This document shows positions 46,221 through 58,022 of a DNA stretch of 64,000 nt, piece by piece. The DNA comes from Capra hircus (Eukaryota > Chordata > Mammalia > Artiodactyla > Bovidae): assembly GCF_001704415.2 (NCBI RefSeq), contig NC_030836.1:28060001-28124000 (forward strand), given 5' to 3'. Positions within the stretch are counted from its first letter, which is position 1. The number at the start of each line of letters is the position of its first letter. The notes under the pieces were generated by a model, which saw only the letters and a list, made by a program, of their open reading frames with translations, searched no databases and was not told the origin of the DNA. The position numbers and the translations under genes were made by a program.

Positions 46221-46446
46221 GTATGTGTGTGTGTGTGCTCAGTCTTGTCCGACTCTGTGACTGCATGGACTCCTGTGGCCCACCCAGCTCCTCTGCCCAT
46301 GGCATTTCCTGGGCAAGAATACTGGAGTGGGTTGCCATTTCCTACTCCAGGGGTTCTTCTTGACGCAGGAATCGAACCTGAGGGTTTTGCATCTCCTGCA
46401 TTGTCAGGTGGGTTCTTTACCACTGCAATACCTGGGAAATCCCCTT
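46221..46446 (-). mobile_element. Bov-tA SINE
   Basis: Antisense with a GT-rich tail ('gtatgtgtgtgtgtgtgctc'), ending 'gcaatacctgggaaatcccc'. Flanking 'tgctga' (46215 and 46447) is a short TSD. Confidence 0.93.
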
Positions 46447-46474
46447 TGCTGAATAGATATATTTATTTACTTCT

Positions 46475-46665
46475 TCATTCCACCAAAATTTATTGAACAC
46501 TTAATATGAACAAAACACACATTAGGCACTAAACACATTCGGTTTAGGATGATATGATCTAGTGGGGTAGGCAAAGAGAGAACCACAATTTTGCAGGATA
46601 AGCACTAAGAGAATTGTGCACAGGGTGCTCTAAGCTGCTAGAAATATCCTGTGGTGGCCAAGTGG
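46475..46665 (-). mobile_element. L2 LINE 3' fragment
   Basis: 'cttcttcattccaccaaaat', 'ttattgaacacttaatatga', 'ctagtggggtaggcaaagag'. The L2 appears to resume after the BovB at 49307. Confidence 0.65.
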
Positions 46666-47121
46666 AGGAGGGGGTCAGTTCAGTTCAGAGCACTTAGTCG
46701 TGTCCAATTCTTTGCGATCCCACGGACTGCAGCACTTCTTTCTTCCCTGTCCTTCACCAACTCCTGGAGCTTGCTCAAACTCATGTCCATCAAGTTGGTG
46801 ATGCCATCCAATCATCTCATCCTCTGTTTCCCCCTTCTCCTCCTGCCTTCAATCTTTCCCAGCATCAGGGTCTTTTCCAGTGAGTCAATTCTTCACATCA
46901 GGTGGCCAAAGTATTGGGGCTTCAGCTTCAGCATCAGTCCTTCTAATGAATATTCAGGACTGATTTCCTTTAGGATTAACTGGTTGGATCTCCTTGCAGT
47001 CCAAGAGACTCTCAAGAGTCTTTTCCAACACCACAGTTCAAAAAGCATCAATTCTTTGGCGCTGAGCTTTCTTTATAGTCCAACTTTCACATTCATACAT
47101 GACTACTTGATTAGATGGACC

Positions 47122-47498
47122 TGTCACGCGAGTGTATGTTCCTTGGTTCTTTGTCTCGTCACAACAAAGATTTGGAGCGACGGACATTAAAGCCCTCGGC
47201 GCATCACAGCTCTCAGGTCTTGGACAAACCATGTTATAGCTCTTAGGCAAATCAGTGTTACAGCTCTATTTTACTTAGAAGATAGCAGGAGAATCCATCC
47301 TCGAAGCATGAGGGCATGCCGACCCAAAGACTTGAAGGGAAGAGAGTGGAGGAGAGAGAGAGGGAGAGAGAGAGAAAGAGCGCACACACGCAGGAGAGGA
47401 AGAGAGAGAGAGCGCTTTGGCTCCTCCTTTTATATGTTTTTGCCTCCACCTGCGCCTGCCCTATGCAAAGTGGGCTTAGCCAGGAGTGCTGTTTAACA
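47122..47498 (-). mobile_element. solo LTR of an endogenous retrovirus
   Basis: 377 bp bounded by TG...CA, with a perfect 4-bp TSD 'gacc' at 47118-47121 and 47499-47502 inside the BovB. On the minus strand it has a TATA box (TATAAAA, about 47428-47434) and a GA/CT-rich leader. No internal retroviral genes are present. A 4-bp TSD suggests a class I (gamma-like) element. Confidence 0.88.
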
Positions 47499-47654
47499 GA
47501 CCTTTGTTGGCAAAGTAATGTCCCTGTTTTTTTAACATGCTGTCTAAGTTGGTCATAGCTTTTCTTCCAAGGAGCAAGCATCTTTAATTTTATGGCTGCA
47601 GTTACTATCTGCCGTGATTTGGGAGCCCAAGAAAACAAAGTCTGTCACTGTTTC

Positions 47655-48138
47655 TGTTGCAGGAAGATGGACCCCTTCCAGGGCCTGAAACTGGGCTCTT
47701 GTCTAACGCTCGGAAATGAATTGTCCGAGGAGACACATGTGCTGACAAAGCAAGAGATCTTATTGGGAAAGGGCACCCGGGTGGAGAGCAGTAGGGTAAG
47801 GGAACCCAGGAGAACTGCTCTGCTTCGTGGCTCACAGTCTCGGGTTTTATGGTGATGGGATTAGTTTCTGGGTGGTCTTTGGCCAATCATTCTAATTCAG
47901 AGTCCTTCCTGGTGGCACACGCATCGCTCAGCCAAGATGGATGCTAGCGAGAGGGATTCTGGGAAGTGGACGGACACGCAGTGTCTCCTTTCGACCTTTC
48001 CCGAACTCTTCCGGTTGGTGGTGACTTATTAATTCCGTATTCCTTATCAGGATCTCCTGTCATAAAACAACTCATGCAAATGGTTACTACGGTGCCTGGC
48101 CAGGGTGGGCGGTTTCAGTCAGTGTGCTTCCCCTAACA
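47655..48138 (-). mobile_element. solo LTR, second family, copy 1
   Basis: 484 bp, TG...CA ends, perfect TSD 'tttc' at 47651-47654 and 48139-48142 inside the BovB. On the minus strand it shows GATTGGCC (CCAAT-type), an ATAAAA TATA-like box and a degraded poly(A) signal (AATAAG). Its relative lies at 56402-56895. Confidence 0.92.
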
Positions 48139-49306
48139 TTTCCATTGTTTCCCTATTTGCCATGAAGTGACACCATGATCTTCATTTTTTGAATGTTAAG
48201 TTTTAAGCCAGCTTTTTCACTCTTCTCTTTCACTTATCAAGAGGCGCTTTGGTTCCTCTTCATTTTCTGCCATTAAGGTGGTGTCATCTGTATATCTGAG
48301 GTTATTTATATTTCCCCTGGCCATCTTGATTCCAGCTTGTGCTTCATCCTTTCACATGATGTACTCTGCATATAAGTTAAATAAGCATACAGCCCTGATG
48401 TTCTCCTTTGCCAGTTTAGAACCAGTCCATTGTTCCATGTTCGGTTCTAACTATTGCTTCTTCACCTGCATACAGATTTCTCAGGAGGCAGGTAAGGTGA
48501 TCTGATATTCCCATCTCTTAAGAATTTTCCAGTTAGTTGTGATCTTCACAGTCAAAGGCTTTGGGATAATCAATAAAGCAGAAGTTGATGTTTTTTCTGG
48601 AACTCTCTTGCTTTTTCGATGATCCAACGGATGTTGGCAATTTGATCTCTGGTTCCTCTGCCTTTTCTAAATCCAGCTTGAGCATCTGGAAGTTCATGGT
48701 TCACATACTGGTGAAACCTGGTTTGGAGAATTTTGAGCATTACTTTGCTAGCGTGTGCGATGAGTGCAATTGTGCAGTAGTTTGAACATTCTTTGGGATT
48801 GCCCATCTTTAGTATTGAAATGAAAACGGATCTTTTCCAGTCCTGTGGCTACTGCTGAATTTTCCAAATTTGTTGGCATATTGAGTGCAGCACTTTCACA
48901 GCATCATCATGTAGGATTTTAAATAGTTCAACTGGAATTCCATCACCTCCACTAGCTTTGTTCATAGTGATGCTTCCTAAGGCCCACTTGACTTCACATT
49001 CCAGGATGTCTGGCTCTAGGTGAGTGATCACACCATTGTGGTTATCTGGGTCATGAAGATCTTTTTTGCATAGCTCTTCTGTGTATTCTTACCACCTTGT
49101 CTTAATATCTTATACTTCTGTTAGATCTGTACCATTTCTGTCCTTTATTGTACCCATCTTTGCATGCAATATTCCCTTTGTACATCTAATTTTCTTGAAG
49201 AGATCTCTAGTCTTTCCCAGTCTATTGTTTCCCTCTATTTCTTTGCATCTATCACTGAGGAAGTCTTTCTTATCTCTCCTTGCTATTCTTTGGAAATCTG
49301 CATTCA

Positions 49307-49760
49307 AATGGGGAGAAGGGGGGTAGGCCTCAGGGAAACTGATTAGGAAGCTGTTGCTGAGCCTGCGTGGCAGAGGTGATGAAGAGGAGGAAAATGCAGC
49401 TTTCTTTGCCTGGGGGCAAAAGACAAAGATTAGCTTGTATCAGGACGCACTGACCTCCTATTTCTGGATTGGGAAGGCGGTCCTAGAACCCAGGGTCATT
49501 CCGCAGCTGGGGGAGGGGGGTGACGGAGCAGGGGCTTCAAGACCGGAGATCTGACCACTAGGGAGAGGAATGGTGGGGAACAGCAGGAGAAGGATAGAGC
49601 CCAGCTGAGGGAAAGGAGGCTGCAGACAGGAAGGGTTTGCAGAGAAGGTCAAAGGGCTTGTGATGGAGCTGCTGGCTCCCTCAAGAAGGTTAATCCTGCT
49701 GGAAAAGTTGAGCAACTTCTTTGAACGTGAGGCTGATCTTAGGTGAGTTTAAAGGGCCAA
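49307..49760 (-). mobile_element. probable L2 continuation
   Basis: 'aaactgattaggaagctgtt' and 'gcagaggtgatgaagaggag' resemble antisense L2. The remainder is poorly matched. Confidence 0.4.
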
Positions 49761-49766
49761 TTGCTA

Positions 49767-49950
49767 GGGACTTCCCTGGTGGCCTGGTGGTTAAGACTTT
49801 GCCTTCCAGTGCAGGGGGTATGGGTTCAATCCTTGGTCAGGAAACCAAGGTCCCACATGTCTCATGGCCAAAAAGCCAAAACATGACACAGAAGCAATGT
49901 TGTAACAAGTTCAATGAAGACTAAAAACGGTCTGCGTCAGCACCATCTTT
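49767..49950 (+). mobile_element. CHR-type SINE, CHR-2-like form
   Basis: 'gggacttccctggtggcctg', 'gactttgccttccagtgcag', 'gttgtaacaagttcaatgaa', 'aaaaacggtctgcgtcag'. Confidence 0.93.
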
Positions 49951-49959
49951 CCAGATTCC

Positions 49960-50330
49960 ATACACATGCATTAATATGCAATATTTGTCTTTCTATTTCT
50001 GACTTACTTCACTCTGTACCGTAGGCTCTAGGTTCATCCACCTCCTGACTCAGATGCCTTCTTTTTTATAGCTCAGTAATATTCCATTGTACATATGTAC
50101 CACAGTTTCTGGATGCATTCATCTCTCGATGGACATCTAGGGTGCTTCCATGTCCTAGCTATTGTAAACAGTGCTGCAGTGAACACTGGGGCACGTGTGT
50201 CTCTTTCGATTATTACGTGCTGAGCCACCAGGAAAGCCCCCTTCAATTATGGTTTTCTATTGCAGAAACCAACACAATATTGTAAAGCAACTACCCTCCA
50301 ATTAAAATTTAAAAATGAAATTTTAAAATA
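49960..50330. mobile_element. L1 LINE with 5' inversion
   Basis: 49960-50261 is antisense L1 ('cagtaatattccattgtaca', 'cttccatgtcctagctattg'). 50262-50330 is the sense ruminant L1 3' end ('aaccaacacaatattgtaaa', A-rich tail). Opposite orientations joined directly fit a twin-primed insertion. Confidence 0.75.
50214..50241 (-). mobile_element. 28-bp Bov-tA head fragment
   Basis: Minus strand reads 'ggctttcctggtggctcag', the first bases of a Bov-tA. 'ttcgattat' (50205-50213) and 'ttcaattat' (50242-50250) flank it within the L1, so it may be a micro-insertion. Confidence 0.6.
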
Positions 50331-50479
50331 GTCCATATCCCAAAGAAAAAAATCTTAAAAAAATATAATAAATGGATACTTGCTTTCCACGCTGGATTTC
50401 CTATCACCAGGTTCACCTTTGTGTCTGGGCAAATTCTGCCTGGGCAAATTCTGCCTGAGTCTCTTGACTGCTCTTGGCC

Positions 50480-50910
50480 CTCCTGCTCATCTGTTCATCC
50501 CCTCATTTAACAAACACACATTGAGCCTGATGGTAGGAGCTGGAAACATAAAAGGTGAGGATGTCCTTGTTCAGCTCAGAGCTGAATGAGAAGGACCCCT
50601 CTAGTGACACATAATAATAATCAGGTGGGATTCAGCCTGGAGTTCATAGCTAAGAACTTGGGGCTTTATCTTACAGGAGAAACAGTTCCAGTTATCAGGG
50701 GAGCGGGAAGGAGGGAGTGACTTGCCTTGTGGAGGGTAGAGGAGCATTGAGAGATAACTTCACAGAGCTGAGTCTTGAAGGATGAGTATGATTTTGCCAA
50801 ACAAGATCTAAACAAACCACTGTACTGTCATTGTCTTAACAACGATAGTCACCATTTATTATGGGCTTTGTCTATGTCAACGCGGAGTCCTTTATTATCC
50901 ACTGAGCACA
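50480..50910 (-). mobile_element. L2 LINE fragment, then a MIR piece
   Basis: 'ctcatttaacaaacacacat', 'cttacaggagaaacagttcc'-type L2 body and 'gagtcttgaaggatgagtat'; 50845-50910 is MIR-like. Just before, at 50424-50457, 'gggcaaattctgcct' is repeated in tandem. Confidence 0.6.
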
Positions 50911-50990
50911 TCTTATGTCTGATGTAAAACCACTCAGTTCAGTCCCAGTAAACACCTTGTTGTTGAGTTTGGTGATCACAGAGCTAGGAA

Positions 50991-51209
50991 GGGGGCTTCC
51001 CCAGTGGCTCAGGAGTAAAGAGGCCGCCTGCAATGCAGGAGACGTGAATTCGATCCCTGGGTCAGGAATATCCCCTGGAAGAGGAAACAGCAACCCACTC
51101 CGATATTCTTACTGGGAAAATGCCATGGACAGAGGAGCCTGAAAAGCTGTGGTCCAAAGGTTTGTGAAGAGCTGGACACAACTGAAGTGACTGAGCATAC
51201 CACATACAA
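50991..51209 (+). mobile_element. Bov-tA SINE
   Basis: 'gggggcttccccagtggctc' to 'actgaagtgactgagcatac'. Flanks share 'ctaggaa' (50984-50990, 51210-51216). Confidence 0.93.
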
Positions 51210-51212
51210 CTA

Positions 51213-51560
51213 GGAAAAGGGGGATCTAGGATGTGAATCCAGTTTCCCCACTGTACCGTGTCTCCCACCCCGACTTATTAAGAGGCATGTGTAAGGAGCA
51301 TGTGAAACAACCCGCTGTTTTCTTCAGATCTTTCAACTCAGAGACACACTGAGGCATAGAGAATCGTGATGCCTTTGACAATGAGTAATGATGACTCAAC
51401 AGGCAAAGTCTAGCTGAACTGGTTAAGCACTGATCTGACTTAGCCTTTTCCAGTAGTGGCTGCCCCTCCTATGATAAGAATGATCCTGCCAATAATCTGC
51501 ATAGGCACACCGCTAACCTAGTTACACATGGGAGACAAGGGAAAGGTGGAAGACTCTAGC
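51213..51560. other. unique sequence, no gene seen
   Basis: 51215-51270 is weakly MIR-like. Nothing else recognised. Confidence 0.35.
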
Positions 51561-51571
51561 CTCTCTCTCTC

Positions 51572-51736
51572 TCTTTTTTTAAAATATTTATTTCTTTAAC
51601 TGCACTGGGTCTTAGTTGTGGCACTCAGGATCTTCAGTCTTTGTTGCAGCATGTGAGATCTAGTTCCCTGACCAGGGACTGAACCTGGGCCCCCTGGAGC
51701 TCAGAGTCATAACCACTGAACCACCAGGCAAGTCCC
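51572..51736 (-). mobile_element. CHR-type SINE, short form
   Basis: Preceded by a (CT)n run at 51562-51574. 'taactgcactgggtcttagt', 'ccctgaccagggactgaacc', head 'gaaccaccaggcaagtccc'. Confidence 0.92.
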
Positions 51737-51939
51737 AAAGACACCAGTCTTATCCTCAAACGTCTATGATGCATGCCATTGAGATTTAGACAAACATGGA
51801 AAGCAGAAGTTCGCAAAATAAAGGCCCAAATAAAGTAAGATTCAGGGCCAGTCATAGGATGGAGGAGCAAGAATTTGACTTCACTCAGCTGCAGAAATTC
51901 AGAGAAAGGTAAGACTTGAGGGTTGGCTAGGACCTGGGT

Positions 51940-52240
51940 ATCACAAAGGAAGGAGGGCCACCAGGCCCTCCAAGCAGCCCTGGTGGGCTGAGAAAGAGGG
52001 GAAGAGGGCCCAGACATGGCGTGTGCTCAGTTGTGAGATAGGGCAGGCTGGTATGGCTGGAGCAAAGGCTCAGGCTTGAAAAACCAAGGGATTAAGTAAG
52101 ATAAGTAGGTTGGGGTTGATGATGAAAGACAAGAAAAGAGGCTATGAAATTTGAATTTTGTCTTCATAGACCTTGGCAAGTCATTGCAGACTTTCTGAGT
52201 GAGGGAGAAGCAGTATGAACGAGCCTGTAAACTATTTTAG
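51940..52240 (-). mobile_element. L2 LINE fragment
   Basis: 'gcaggctggtatggctggag', 'agtaggttggggttgatgat', 'ccttggcaagtcattgcaga' in antisense L2 order. Confidence 0.65.
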
Positions 52241-54314
52241 CCTTCAAGGAGGCCCTCTCTTCCTAGAGGATTGGAATCCAGTCTCTTTGAGATGGTCCTC
52301 ACAGCTCTGGTGAACTCTGAGTCTTTTGCTGGGATGTTTGAGTTCGATAGCTGCTCAAGGGCAGTCAGAGAATAGGGTCATGTGAGAACGGGACACGGTG
52401 TCAGGTCCCACCTCTTATACGCAGACAGCAGTGATGAAGAATGGACTGGAATTCAGAAGTGGAGGGTTTTGTGCTGTCTCGCAGGGCAAGCTCCTGGCAG
52501 AGCTGGAACCAGCCATCCCAGCAGGGAGGTGAGAGGAACCTGTATCTTTGGGGAAATGCCCGAGGGTCCTATTAGGCAAATCTAATGGCTGCACTATACA
52601 AAAACAGGCCCTGGAGGGTCTCCGGATGGAATGGATTCTCTCAAGGCTCTTGGGCCAGTGAGGACAAAGACTCCAGTGTTTCTGCTTGTGGGACAGATAC
52701 CAGGGAGGGCAGCTCCCTGAAGTGGATGGGGCGGGCCTCTGGTTTGGGTGTCTGGCCAGAATTCCAGAGGCTCAGTCCTCAGCACTGCCCTGTTCATCTG
52801 AAAAGTGTAAATCAGACTCACTGAACAGGCAAAGGTGTTCTCCAGGGAAGCCTGCCACCCATCAGAGGTCAGAGGGCGCCCTGATTAAATGTCTCAGGGA
52901 GGCAGGGAGGGGCCTGACCAAAGCTAAAAATCGGGGGCAGGGCCGCTGCTTTCCTTGGGGATCTTGTGGGGACAAGAGGGGCTTTTTCTTCAAGCTGAAG
53001 TTCCTGGTTCCTCCTGTCCCTTAAGCATCTGGGCCATTGGGTCACATGGGCCCATGTCTCCCCATCTGTCTCTCTGTCCACCTCCGTGCTCATCCAGCTG
53101 CCTGTTAATTGGACCCTGGCCCAGCCCCAGGGTCAGGGCAGCGGTATTACAGACTGCCTACAAGCCTCTAGAGGAGAAGGACTTTGTATGGTGACAAAGG
53201 GGACTGAGTTCTCTCTGGAAAGATCTAAAAAGGCACACGCAGGACCCTCCTCGGGGCAAGGCGGGCATGAGCATGGGAGAGGTGGCCTTGCCCCCGGCCC
53301 AGACTGACTTTCACTCTCCTCGGGCCCTTCTGCCCTGTGAGTTGCCCTGTTATGCTCAGAGGAAGAGAGGGCAGTGACAGAGAAAGATGACAGGCTCTCT
53401 TTCTGCCTTGAAGCTTTCTCCAGGCTGGTGGGAACCAGGCAGTTGTCAGTTCTGGGAAAGGGGAAATCTGTGTGTATTGTAGCCCTGAAGCGGTGCCCTG
53501 CGTAGAACACATGGGCATCACTGGGGACCATCCTTCCCCTCTCGGCTGTGTACTTATTAGTCCCGAGTGGGGCAGGGTTGGCTTCTTTTCCCTAAACTGG
53601 TGTGATTCCCCTCTGTGCTGTGTTAGGGGTGAGGGCAGGGACAGAGGTACAGCTGAAACAGACAGACAGAGAAGCAAGCACTGCAGCGAGATGCAGAGAG
53701 GGAGCTCTGGCCCCTCAGGTCCAGAAAGGATTGCAATTAGGAGGGGCTGCCGGACACACTGGGCAGGCAGGTCAGCCTCCTTCTGTAAGCCTGACTCGGG
53801 CCCTGTCCTCTGCCCCTGGCAATGAGGGCTTTGGCAGAGGAGGGGCAGTGGGACCAACAGCCAGCAGCAGCAGCATCCACGCTCAACAAGTTATGCCCTC
53901 TGAAATATGGAGAGCTTCGGGGTGTGTGCGCTTCATCTTTGCATGCTCAGGCCCTAACACATGGTAACTTCTCAATACATGGAGTCTACATTGAAGCAGT
54001 TTGCATCTGGCCAGAAGAAGGGAGGAAGGAATAGTTAAAAGTCTACCTAAGACCAGAGCTGTCCTCTGCCAAAATAGGTCTCAGACCCCTGGGACACGAG
54101 GCAGGGGAGGCTGACATGAGCTGAGCCCCCAGGAATGGCCCACCCCACTACTCAGGACGCATCACCTTGCCTCGACCTTCAGGAAGCCCAGCGTTTACGT
54201 AGCATTTACACTGCAGGCTTTCCCTCTGTGCTGGTAAGAAATACAAGAACAAAGAGAGGTGGGGAGGTTGGAAGAGCGAAATATCCAGAGCCAGAAGATA
54301 TGCTGTTTGCCAGC
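52241..54314. other. unique GC-rich sequence, largest repeat-poor stretch
   Basis: About 2 kb with few or no interspersed repeats. A 210-codon minus frame (53225-53857) and plus frames (53472-53967) overlap each other. No domain or clean exon boundary found. 53940-53985 resembles a short L2/MIR end. Confidence 0.45.
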
Positions 54315-54450
54315 TTGTCTTCTTAGGCAAGTCTGATGTTCGACTTTCCTCAGCCTCGATATCTACCTTGATACGATGAGATCAACTACCCAACAGGCAA
54401 AAAGGTATTTTGCATAAATTGCAGATGTGATGTAAATACGTATGACCTTC
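54315..54450 (+). mobile_element. MIR SINE fragment
   Basis: 'cttaggcaagtctgatgttc', 'gactttcctcagcctcgata' and 'gatacgatgagatcaactac' fit a decayed sense MIR. Confidence 0.5.
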
Positions 54451-54578
54451 TGCAAGTCATTAGTTGATATTCTTTCAAATGAATATGCTTTTAGATCTGG
54501 CAACTCCACATCTATAAACTTCTCCTAAGACAATAATCAAGTCTGGAGCAAAACTCAGCTGTAAGAGTGGGCTTTATG

Positions 54579-54775
54579 GGACTTCCCCGGCAGTTCAGCG
54601 GTTGAGACATTGCCCTCCAATGTAGGGGTTGTGAGTTCGATCCCTGGGTCGTAGAGCTGAGATCCCACATGCTTTCTGGTAAACAAACAAACAAACAAAC
54701 AAACATAAAACAGGAACAATATTGTAAAATTTAGTGGAGGCTCTAAAAAATGGTCTACATTATTTAAAAAAAAAG
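54579..54775 (+). mobile_element. CHR-type SINE, CHR-2-like form
   Basis: 'gggacttccccggcagttca' at the head, an (AAAC)n run at 54678-54704, 'aaaatggtctacattattta'. Confidence 0.93.
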
Positions 54776-54876
54776 GAATGGGCATTATTTGTTTATAGTA
54801 GCAAAAGCTAGAAATAATAGACAATTGGTTGGATAATTGTAGTACATCTGTAAATGGAACCCCACATAGTCACTAA

Positions 54877-55124
54877 AGTGAAAGTGAAGTCGCCCAGTTG
54901 TTTCTGACTCTTCCCGACCCCATGGACTGCAGCCTACCAGGCTCCCCCGCCCATGGGATTTTCCAGGCAAGAGTACTGCAGTGGGTTGCCATTACCTTCT
55001 CCCGGATATATGTATGCTGCTGCTGCTGCTGCTGCTAAGTCGCTTTAGTCGTGTCCGACTCTTGGTGACCCCATGGACTGCAGCCCACCAGGCTCCTCCT
55101 TCCATGGGGTTTTCCAGACAAGAG
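54877..55124 (-). mobile_element. Bov-A pair in permuted order
   Basis: From left: an 'agtgaaagtgaagtcgccca' tail with its monomer (to about 55005), a short 'atatatgta' junction, then (TGC)7 at 55015-55036 with the other monomer. In BOV-A2 the (TGC)n monomer lies first on this strand. A single 10-bp TSD 'tagtcactaa' (54867-54876, 55125-55134) encloses both. Confidence 0.88.
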
Positions 55125-55300
55125 TAGTCACTAAGATCATATGCGAAGGTATTTATGGTATGCTGTTAAATATAAACAACTGCTTCCAGAACAAACAATA
55201 TGTATAGTATGATGCTGTTTTGAAGAAAGAAGGGTTTTACCCTTCATATTAACTGTGATTATTTTTGTATGATAGGATCACAACTCACTTTAAAATTTCT

Positions 55301-55423
55301 GGGATTTCCCTGGAGCTCCAGAGGTTAGGAGTTAGTACTTTCACTGCCAGCCAGAGGCCAGGTACAATCTCTGGCTGGGTAACTAGATCCCACAAGCTGT
55401 GACACACCACCAAAAAAAAAAAA
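55301..55423 (+). mobile_element. CHR-type SINE, short form
   Basis: 'gggatttccctggagctcca', 'aactagatcccacaagctgt', poly-A tail. TSD 'aaaatttct' at 55292-55300 and 55424-55432. Confidence 0.92.
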
Positions 55424-55506
55424 AAAATTTCTCCGTCTTCTTTATCTGTTTTGTGCAAAAAACATATATTATTTTTTAAAGGTAATAAAAATTGTTACTA
55501 TATTGA

Positions 55507-55720
55507 AATGCATGCATGCTCAGTCGCTCAGTTGTGTCTGACTCTTTGCAAGCCCATTGACTATAACCTGCCAGGCTCATCTGTTCATGGGATTTTCCAG
55601 GCAAGAAATACTAGAGTGGGTTAACATTTCTTTCTCCAGGGGATCTTCCCAACCAAGGGATCTAATGTGAGTTCCTGCATTGGCAGGTGGATTCTTTACC
55701 ACTGCCCCTCCTGGGAAGCC
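55507..55720 (-). mobile_element. Bov-tA SINE
   Basis: 'gctcagtcgctcagttgtgt' to 'gcccctcctgggaagcc'. TSD 'tatattga' at 55499-55506 and 55723-55730. Confidence 0.93.
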
Positions 55721-55819
55721 ATTATATTGACATATTGCCCTCTAAAGATTGTTTAAAGAGTTAAAGAAGATATTACATATCAAAGTACTTTGTAAACTGA
55801 ACAATTACGTGGATGTAAG

Positions 55820-57160
55820 ACGGGGTCTCTGCCTATGAGGAGCCTCCAGTTTGGAAAGGGATGAAAGACATGTACAATAATTAGACCATAGTACGGAATG
55901 TGGTGAGAGCTTTCAGAAGACGACAAGCAGTGTGTTCCTAGGAAACACATAGGGAGATACAATGGCGGCTGGCTGTAGAGGAAAAAGCCAGAATGTCCAC
56001 GCTGAACACTGAAGAATGGTGAGGGTCTTTTCAGGTAGAAATGTAGAACTGGGGCATTGAGAACAGTGGGAGGTTGTGGGACAGACTGGGGAATGCAAGG
56101 TGTTGTGAGTGGATGGAGGGTAGACAGTCTACAGGTAAAGGGTAGAAGCTGAGCCCAGAAGGCAGAGTGGTTTGCAATGAGACTGAACACCTGTAGGTGC
56201 CTGTGAGGAGGGAGGAGTCACTGAGGATTCTGGAGTGGGAGGAGATAGCTGTGCACCCATCCCGGGCATGGGTCTGGATGGATGCAGGATGCAACTGGCT
56301 GCCTGGGAAGCGTAGCCTGGAGGTGGCTTACAAGTTGGAAGGACTTGGCCCGCATGACCAGGAAGGAGGGCCCTTTCTAGGAATGTCCCTGAGAGTGGAA
56401 ATGTTGCAGGAAGGGGGACCCCTTCCAGGGCCCGAAACTGGGCTCTTGTCTAACACTTGGAAATGAATTGTTTGAGGAGACACATGTGCTGACAAAGCAA
56501 GAGATTTTATTGGGAAGGGGCGCCCGGGCAGAGAGCAGTAGGGTGAGGGAACCCAGGAGAACAGCTCTGTCACATGGCTTGCAGTCTTGGGTTTTATGGT
56601 GATGGGATTAATTTCTGGGTTGTCTTTAGCCAATCATTCTAACTCAAGAGTCCTTCCTGGTGGTGCACACCTTGTTCAGCCAAGATGAATGCCAGAGAGG
56701 ATTCTGGGAGGATGAATGCCAGAGAGGATTCTGGGAGGTGGTCAGACATATGGTATCTCATTTTGACCTTTCCTGAGCTCTTCCGGTTGGTGGAGGCTTA
56801 TTAGTTCCGTGTTCCTGGATAAAACAATTCATGCAAATAGTTACTATGGTGCCTGGCCAGGGTGGGCGGTTTCAATCAGTGTTCTTCCCCTAACAGAAAT
56901 GCTGGAGATCATCTTCCACCTGGACTGGAAAGGGATGGGAAGTGGGGAAGTGAGAGGAGGAGGACATGAGGTGGGGCTTAGGGAGGGAAGATGTGGGTTT
57001 GTTCCCCTTCTTCCTGAAGGTTTGTTGCCTGAAGTTGGGGACAGAAAACTGGGAGTCACTCACAGAAGTCACAGTCAAGACCAGTGGAGGAGAAGTGGCC
57101 TGGGGTAGGAGTACCTTGGTGCTCACGGCATCCTCTCTGGGCAGTGGCCAGGGGGCCTGA
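55820..57160 (-). mobile_element. L2-like LINE fragment split by an LTR
   Basis: 'ctctgcctatgaggagcctc', 'atagtacggaatgtggtgag' and 'ggattctggagtgggaggag' fit antisense L2. The part after the LTR (56900-57160) is weaker. Confidence 0.55.
56402..56895 (-). mobile_element. solo LTR, second family, copy 2
   Basis: 494 bp, same family and orientation as 47655-48138. Perfect TSD 'gaaa' at 56398-56401 and 56896-56899. Minus strand keeps an intact AATAAA. A 27-bp unit is tandemly duplicated (56684-56710, 56711-56737), absent from copy 1. Confidence 0.93.
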
Positions 57161-57423
57161 GCCTCCTGCCACTTTGAATGTCTCATATCCGCCATCTCTT
57201 CTCCGGAGAAATCTGAGTCCAGGGTGGGGAAGGGGGTGGTTTCAGCCCAGATTTTGCTCATGGAAATTCATTAACCACTCTGCCTGTTCTTGGAGCTCTT
57301 CTCAGCTCATCCCATCTCCCAGCTCCCCTGCTTCCCTGGGCCTGCAGCTGGGAATTCATGCACCCTTCAGGATCCAGGATGCTGCACTTCTGCCATCGTC
57401 ACCTCCCAGCAGTGCACGCAGGC

Positions 57424-57467
57424 CACACACACACACACATACACACACACAGACACACACACACACA

Positions 57468-57512
<45 letters not shown>
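57424..57512. repeat. compound (CA)n microsatellite
   Basis: Nearly 90 bp of CA with single T and G interruptions. The uninterrupted 3' run from about 57470 to 57512 is long enough to be polymorphic. Confidence 0.97.
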
Positions 57513-57514
<2 letters not shown>

Positions 57515-57721
57515 CCCAGGAAGGACATAGGGAAGTCTTGTTCAGGCAGATGTCTGAATTTCCATTTCCCAGGGCAGCTCCCAGCCCAGCCACTGTTTAG
57601 CTCCTCCTGTTGTCCTGTCACTAGTTAATTACATTCTTTACTAAGGTGCAAATGTGTTTTTACAGGGAGACTAAGATGGTGTTAACTAGGAAGGAATTAT
57701 CAATGCTAAAGACACACTTAC

Positions 57722-57772
57722 CTCTGGTTGCAGGGCTGGGACTCTTGGCTGGAGGTGGTCCCTGAGGCTGCC
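57722..57772 (-). CDS. candidate internal exon (51 bp)
   Basis: On the minus strand, 'ctttgttttcag' (AG at 57774-57773) precedes and 'gtaagtg' (GT at 57721-57720) follows a 51-bp segment that is open in all three frames. One frame reads QPQGPPPAKSPSPATR, a proline-rich low-complexity peptide. The length is a multiple of three, so it could be a cassette exon. The polypyrimidine tract is short. No protein family is recognised, no neighbouring exon was found, and it could be a chance pair of splice motifs. Confidence 0.33.
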
Positions 57773-58022
57773 CTGAAAACAAAGCTCAAGTATAGCAGCC
57801 CAGCCTCTCAAACACCCACATCCCACGACCCCCTGTCATCCTTGCCCCAAGCACAGCCTCAATTGTAGTCAAATTAGCAACTCGATCCACAAGGAGAAAT
57901 TACTGTGTTTGGGAAGTGTCAGGCCAGGCCTTATACCAATGCTGACCACCAAACTCATTTTTGAACATTTTGGTCCATTTCAAATGTTGAGAAACAAAAT
58001 TAATCCGTTTTAATCTAATTAT

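Larger units (their letters stand above)
46674..49306 (-). mobile_element. BovB LINE, antisense, broken by two LTRs
   Basis: Segments 46674-47121, 47499-47654 and 48139-49306 form one collinear antisense BovB once the two LTRs are removed. Sense-strand remnants include GFRKGRGTRDQIANIRWIIE (reverse transcriptase region, about 48640-48700) and GDGIPVELFKIL. Many stops and frameshifts, so inactive. About 1.77 kb of LINE remains, truncated at its 5' end. Confidence 0.95.
54450..55500 (+). mobile_element. L1M LINE 3' part with several SINE insertions
   Basis: 'ttgtttatagtagcaaaagc', 'aacaatatgtatagtatgat' and 'aggtaataaaaattgttact' follow L1M 3' order, interrupted by CHR (54579-54775), a Bov-A pair (54877-55124) and CHR (55301-55423). 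Confidence 0.7.
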